Under the pieces are notes generated by a model that was not told the origin of the DNA, made no database searches, and saw only the letters and a program-made list of their open reading frames with translations. Shown in pieces: positions 4,519-6,990 of a stretch of DNA of 6,990 nt. The DNA is taken from positions 1 to 6,990 of the forward strand of contig JAICJJ010000147.1 of NCBI GenBank assembly GCA_025928535.1, read 5' to 3'. The position numbers were made by a program, and so were the translations under genes. This DNA comes from Thermomicrobiales bacterium (lineage in GTDB: Bacteria; Chloroflexota; Chloroflexia; Thermomicrobiales; UBA6265). How positions within the stretch are numbered: position 1 is the first letter of the stretch; each line of letters starts with the position of its first letter.

Positions 4519-5918
4519 ACGCCCGAGTTCCAGTGTCACTCGCAGCGCGCTTGCGGACGTTCGCGGATGGTTGCGGCGCCCGGGACCGGTCAAGGCCGCC
4601 CGGCCGCAGCCGCCCCATCGACCCGCCGACGTTCGCGCGAATCGCGACGATCGTCCTCACGAGCGTGACCGCGCTGGCGCTGACGGGACTGGCGCTCGTC
4701 CTCGGCGACCCGCATACGGAAGCCGACGCTCCGGTCGCGGCGGCGCAGGAGTCGCTGGTTCGCCAGTTTTACACAGCGATCGACGGCGTTCTCAATGGCG
4801 GCGATCCGCGCGTCCTCGATTCGCTCGTCGCGCAGGACATCGTCGTCCACAGTGGTGGGCGACAACTCACCGGAATGCCGGCGCTGGAAGAATTCGCAGC
4901 ATCGATCGCGGCGGCCTCGCCGGGCCAGCACCTGACGACAACCGGACTCGTCGTCGAGGGCGACCGGGCGGCGGCCGCTGTCGAACGCGAGGGATCGATG
5001 CGGCCGGCCCCGGACATCGTCATCGACGGCCCGCCCGATCGGCAAGACGGAACCGAGCGCTTCCGCCTGGTTGACAACCGAATCGCCGAATACTGGTCGT
5101 TGCTCGACGATCGGACGGCGGCCCGCGTCGTGCCGGGCGTGTCCATGCCGCTTCGGTCCGGGATGAAGCAGACCGCGCTGGTTCGCTTCGCCTTGCCCCC
5201 GGGCGCGACTCTCGACGACGTGACCTTGCCGGGGCCGCATGTGCTCTTGCCCGAAACGGGTGTCGTCACCGTCATGGTCGATGGCCGCGCGCAGGTTGCG
5301 CGCGCGGACGCCCTTGACGCCGGCTGGAGCCTGGCTGCGCCGAATCAGGAGATCGCGCTTGGCCCGGGCGACGCCTTGCTCATTCCCGCCGGCGGGCGGC
5401 ATACGATCCGGAACGACACGGCCGCCGGGGCGACGATGCTCGGCCTGCTCGTCTTCACCCTGTCGGACATCGCCGGCGTGCCGAATCTGCCGCCGCTGAC
5501 GAACCTCTACGCGTCCGCCCCCTATGGCCGACCGACCCAGCAAGATGCCGTCACTGCCACGCTGCTTGCGCGCGGATTCGACGGGTGCGCCGCGTGCCCG
5601 ACAGCCGCGATGCGCGTCATCTGGTTGCCGCTCGCGTCCGGGCAATCGGTCGCCCCGCAGCAGGTCGCCGGCATGGCGTTTCTTGCCGTGGAAGCCGGCG
5701 CGGTCTTGACCCGCGAGCCCGACCCGGCATCGTTGTCCACCGGCTCCGGTTCCGATGGCGCGAGCGCGAGTCCGGCTGAGGTTGGCGTGCCAGAACCGCG
5801 CGTCATCGCGGCCGGCGAGGCAATCGCCCAGTCCGGACGCAGCGCTCGCGTCGTGGCGGCGGCCAATGCGGCGGCAAGCCTGGTGCTAATCGACGTCGAT
5901 CCGGGCGCCGGGCCATAG
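4443..5918 (+). CDS. Single-pass membrane protein with outside SnoaL/NTF2-like domain and cupin-like domains
   Basis: Counted from TTG 4443, this is a 491-residue protein. Residues 1-62 are cytoplasmic and charged (ERDDEIRDLLVGVRSMNARV, 10-29). A transmembrane helix lies at about 65-88. A SnoaL/NTF2-like alpha+beta domain at about 104-222 runs from LVRQFYTAIDGVLNGGD through LVAQDIVVHSGG to FRLVDNRIAEYWSLLDD. A cupin domain lies at about 235-342, with HVLLPETGVVTVMVDG (266-281) and LGPGDALLIPAGGRHTIRND (306-325); His320 occupies the second-motif position. A second cupin-like half (368-488) carries an outside CxxC (Cys382, Cys385). The start is uncertain: TTG 4443 lacks a good ribosome binding site, ATG 4515 is the coupled alternative, and a frameshift from ATG 4414 is possible. 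It follows the first cupin gene by about 130 bases in the same direction. A signal-sensing role is inferred. Confidence 0.82.
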   Translation: MHGQAGAGPERDDEIRDLLVGVRSMNARVPVSLAARLRTFADGCGARDRSRPPGRSRPIDPPTFARIATIVLTSVTALALTGLALVLGDPHTEADAPVAAAQESLVRQFYTAIDGVLNGGDPRVLDSLVAQDIVVHSGGRQLTGMPALEEFAASIAAASPGQHLTTTGLVVEGDRAAAAVEREGSMRPAPDIVIDGPPDRQDGTERFRLVDNRIAEYWSLLDDRTAARVVPGVSMPLRSGMKQTALVRFALPPGATLDDVTLPGPHVLLPETGVVTVMVDGRAQVARADALDAGWSLAAPNQEIALGPGDALLIPAGGRHTIRNDTAAGATMLGLLVFTLSDIAGVPNLPPLTNLYASAPYGRPTQQDAVTATLLARGFDGCAACPTAAMRVIWLPLASGQSVAPQQVAGMAFLAVEAGAVLTREPDPASLSTGSGSDGASASPAEVGVPEPRVIAAGEAIAQSGRSARVVAAANAAASLVLIDVDPGAGP

Positions 5919-6174
5919 CGCGCGTCGGCCAGCCTGCCAGCGTCAACCGGTGACGCCCGATTGCCGCCGGCAGCGCCGGAATCGAGGTCGGACCTCCCGT
6001 GCGGAATGCATGCGGCGACGGAGGAGGCTGACGTTCCGTGAACGCATTCACCCTACGCCGTTTGCGCGGCGTGTCAAGCCCGCTCAAAAGGTAAACGCGA
6101 ACCGCCTTCCCGCATCACGGGTAGGCGGTTCGGAAACGTCGACCGAATGGCCGAGCCGCAGGGAAGGCGAACGA
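5919..6174. other. Convergent intergenic region
   Basis: No gene is supported in these 256 bases between converging transcription units. Apart from the strong hairpin annotated separately, there is a small perfect 6-bp hairpin, ACGCCG (6055-6060) with CGGCGT (6067-6072). There is also a distant inverted pair, GAATGC (6004-6009) with GCATTC (6044-6049). The open frame running antisense here is arginine/proline-rich and looks like a shadow. Confidence 0.5.
6098..6132 (-). terminator. Intrinsic terminator between converging units
   Basis: A perfect 10-bp stem (6098-6107 with 6123-6132) continues, after one T-T mismatch, into a 4-bp stem (6109-6112 with 6118-6121) around a 5-base CATCA loop. On the minus strand it is followed by GTTTACCTTTTGAG, a T-rich run suited to ending the cupredoxin transcript, whose stop is 42 bases before it. 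On the plus strand only GAAAC follows, so arrest of the sigma operon here is possible but less certain. Confidence 0.72.
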
Positions 6175-6990
6175 TCAGCGGACGACGATCGTGCCCTTCA
6201 TATTGGGATGGAATGCGCAGCGGTAGGCGAACGAGCCTGCGGTGTCGAAGGTAACCGTCGCCTCCTGGCCGGGGTCGATCCGGCCGGTGTCGAAGGCGCC
6301 GTCGCTGGCCGTCGCGGTGTGGGGCGCGTTCCCGGCGTTGCGCCAGACGACGGTGGCGCCGGCGGCGATTTCGACTGTCGGCGGCTCGAACGCGAAATCG
6401 CGAATCGTGACTTCGCTCGGCGTGGCGGCCGCCGCTGGCGTCGCCTGGACAGCCGGATCCGTATTTTCCGCGGCTGCGAGGGTGATGCGCGTGCCGCGCG
6501 TGGTCGCGTCGTCGATCGTTTGAGCGCTCCCACTGGCATCGACGATGTCGCCGCGTGCGGAACCGGCGAACGCGTCGCCGCCGGCATCGACCTGCCCCGA
6601 TTCGCGCAGCGTCAACGTCCCGGCGAATCGTCCGGCGTCATCGAGCGCCAGCGCGACGACCGTGAGGCGGTAGCCGCCGTCGGGGCCAGCTTCCCAGACG
6701 CCCTGGCCAGCGCCGAGCGGCGGGGCGGAGCCGGTAGGAGCGAAGACGGTCGCGAACGAGCCGTCGGGATGGAACGTGGCGACCGCCTCGTAGCGGCCAA
6801 ATTCGGGCGCATCGAGCGTCAGGCGCCAGACGCCGACAAGGTCATTGGCCGCGGCGTCTGGTCCGGCCGCTGGCGACGCCGGAGACGGCGCGTTCGCCTC
6901 GCCGGCAACGACGACGGTTCCCCGCATCTCCGGGTGAAAGTTGCATTGGTAGGCAAACGTGCCGGCGGCGGCGAACGTGGCGACGCCGGA
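6175..6990 (-). CDS. Exported protein with two cupredoxin domains flanking a beta-rich domain (5' end outside window)
   Basis: The minus frame is open from the window edge to TGA at 6177-6175, giving 271 residues with no N-terminus. Residues 1-29 are the end of a first cupredoxin domain, with FAYQCNFHPEMRG (13-24 region) supplying the Cys, His and Met of a type 1 copper site. A Pro/Ala/Ser linker follows. Residues about 51-171 form a beta-rich domain with alternating strands (LVGVWRLTLDAPEFGRYEA, ATFHPDGSFATVF, GVWEAGPDGGYRLTVVAL), reminiscent of lipocalin-like folds but not identifiable. A second linker leads to a complete plastocyanin-type domain at 192-271. Its predicted copper ligands are His224 (APHTATA), Cys258, His261 and Met264 (YRCAFHPNMKG). 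Electron transfer or copper binding outside the cell is likely. Methionine at residue 22 is internal, not the start. Confidence 0.92.
   Translation of the reverse strand, partial: SGVATFAAAGTFAYQCNFHPEMRGTVVVAGEANAPSPASPAAGPDAAANDLVGVWRLTLDAPEFGRYEAVATFHPDGSFATVFAPTGSAPPLGAGQGVWEAGPDGGYRLTVVALALDDAGRFAGTLTLRESGQVDAGGDAFAGSARGDIVDASGSAQTIDDATTRGTRITLAAAENTDPAVQATPAAAATPSEVTIRDFAFEPPTVEIAAGATVVWRNAGNAPHTATASDGAFDTGRIDPGQEATVTFDTAGSFAYRCAFHPNMKGTIVVR

Noticed and set aside
5803..6087. Minus-strand open frame of 94 codons in the convergent region
   Set aside because: It overlaps the 3' end of the SnoaL-cupin gene, is arginine/proline-rich and has no recognisable domain.

Overview
This is a high-GC window with strong GC bias at third codon positions, and it is probably chromosomal. 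The gene content is a short cysteine-rich protein end, an ECF sigma factor beside membrane-tethered cupin and SnoaL-like proteins, tandem cupredoxin domains and a short-form acetamidase. Together these suggest a Chloroflexota bacterium of the Thermomicrobia type. That assignment is an inference from style; no rRNA or other marker gene is present.

Layout. Bases 1-108 hold the 3' end of a cysteine-rich plus-strand gene, followed by a strong GC hairpin (126-154). Bases 109-425 carry no convincing gene. They hold a compact palindromic element with imperfect terminal inverted repeats (169-281) and two tandem arrays of related octamers (403-463). The second array runs into the 3' end of a minus-strand acetamidase/formamidase gene (426-1352). 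A 111-bp divergent intergenic region separates it from a plus-strand metallo-beta-lactamase-fold hydrolase (1464-2432).

The core of the window is a plus-strand three-gene unit at 2578-5918. It encodes an ECF sigma factor, then an overlapping membrane protein with a cytoplasmic N-terminus and an outside cupin-like domain lacking metal-ligand histidines, then a second membrane protein with an outside SnoaL/NTF2-like domain followed by cupin-like domains. The likely logic is a sigma factor held by one or both membrane proteins, with the outside domains as sensors. The usual zinc anti-sigma motif and the intact metal-cupin motifs are both missing. The start of the third gene is ambiguous: the best ribosome binding site points to the wrong reading frame, whose stop overlaps an in-frame ATG in an ATGA junction.

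The right end holds a minus-strand gene (6175-6990, 5' end outside the window). It encodes a two-cupredoxin protein with a beta-rich central domain, converging on the sigma operon. A clear hairpin (6098-6132) lies between the two units, with T-rich sequence on the minus-strand side.
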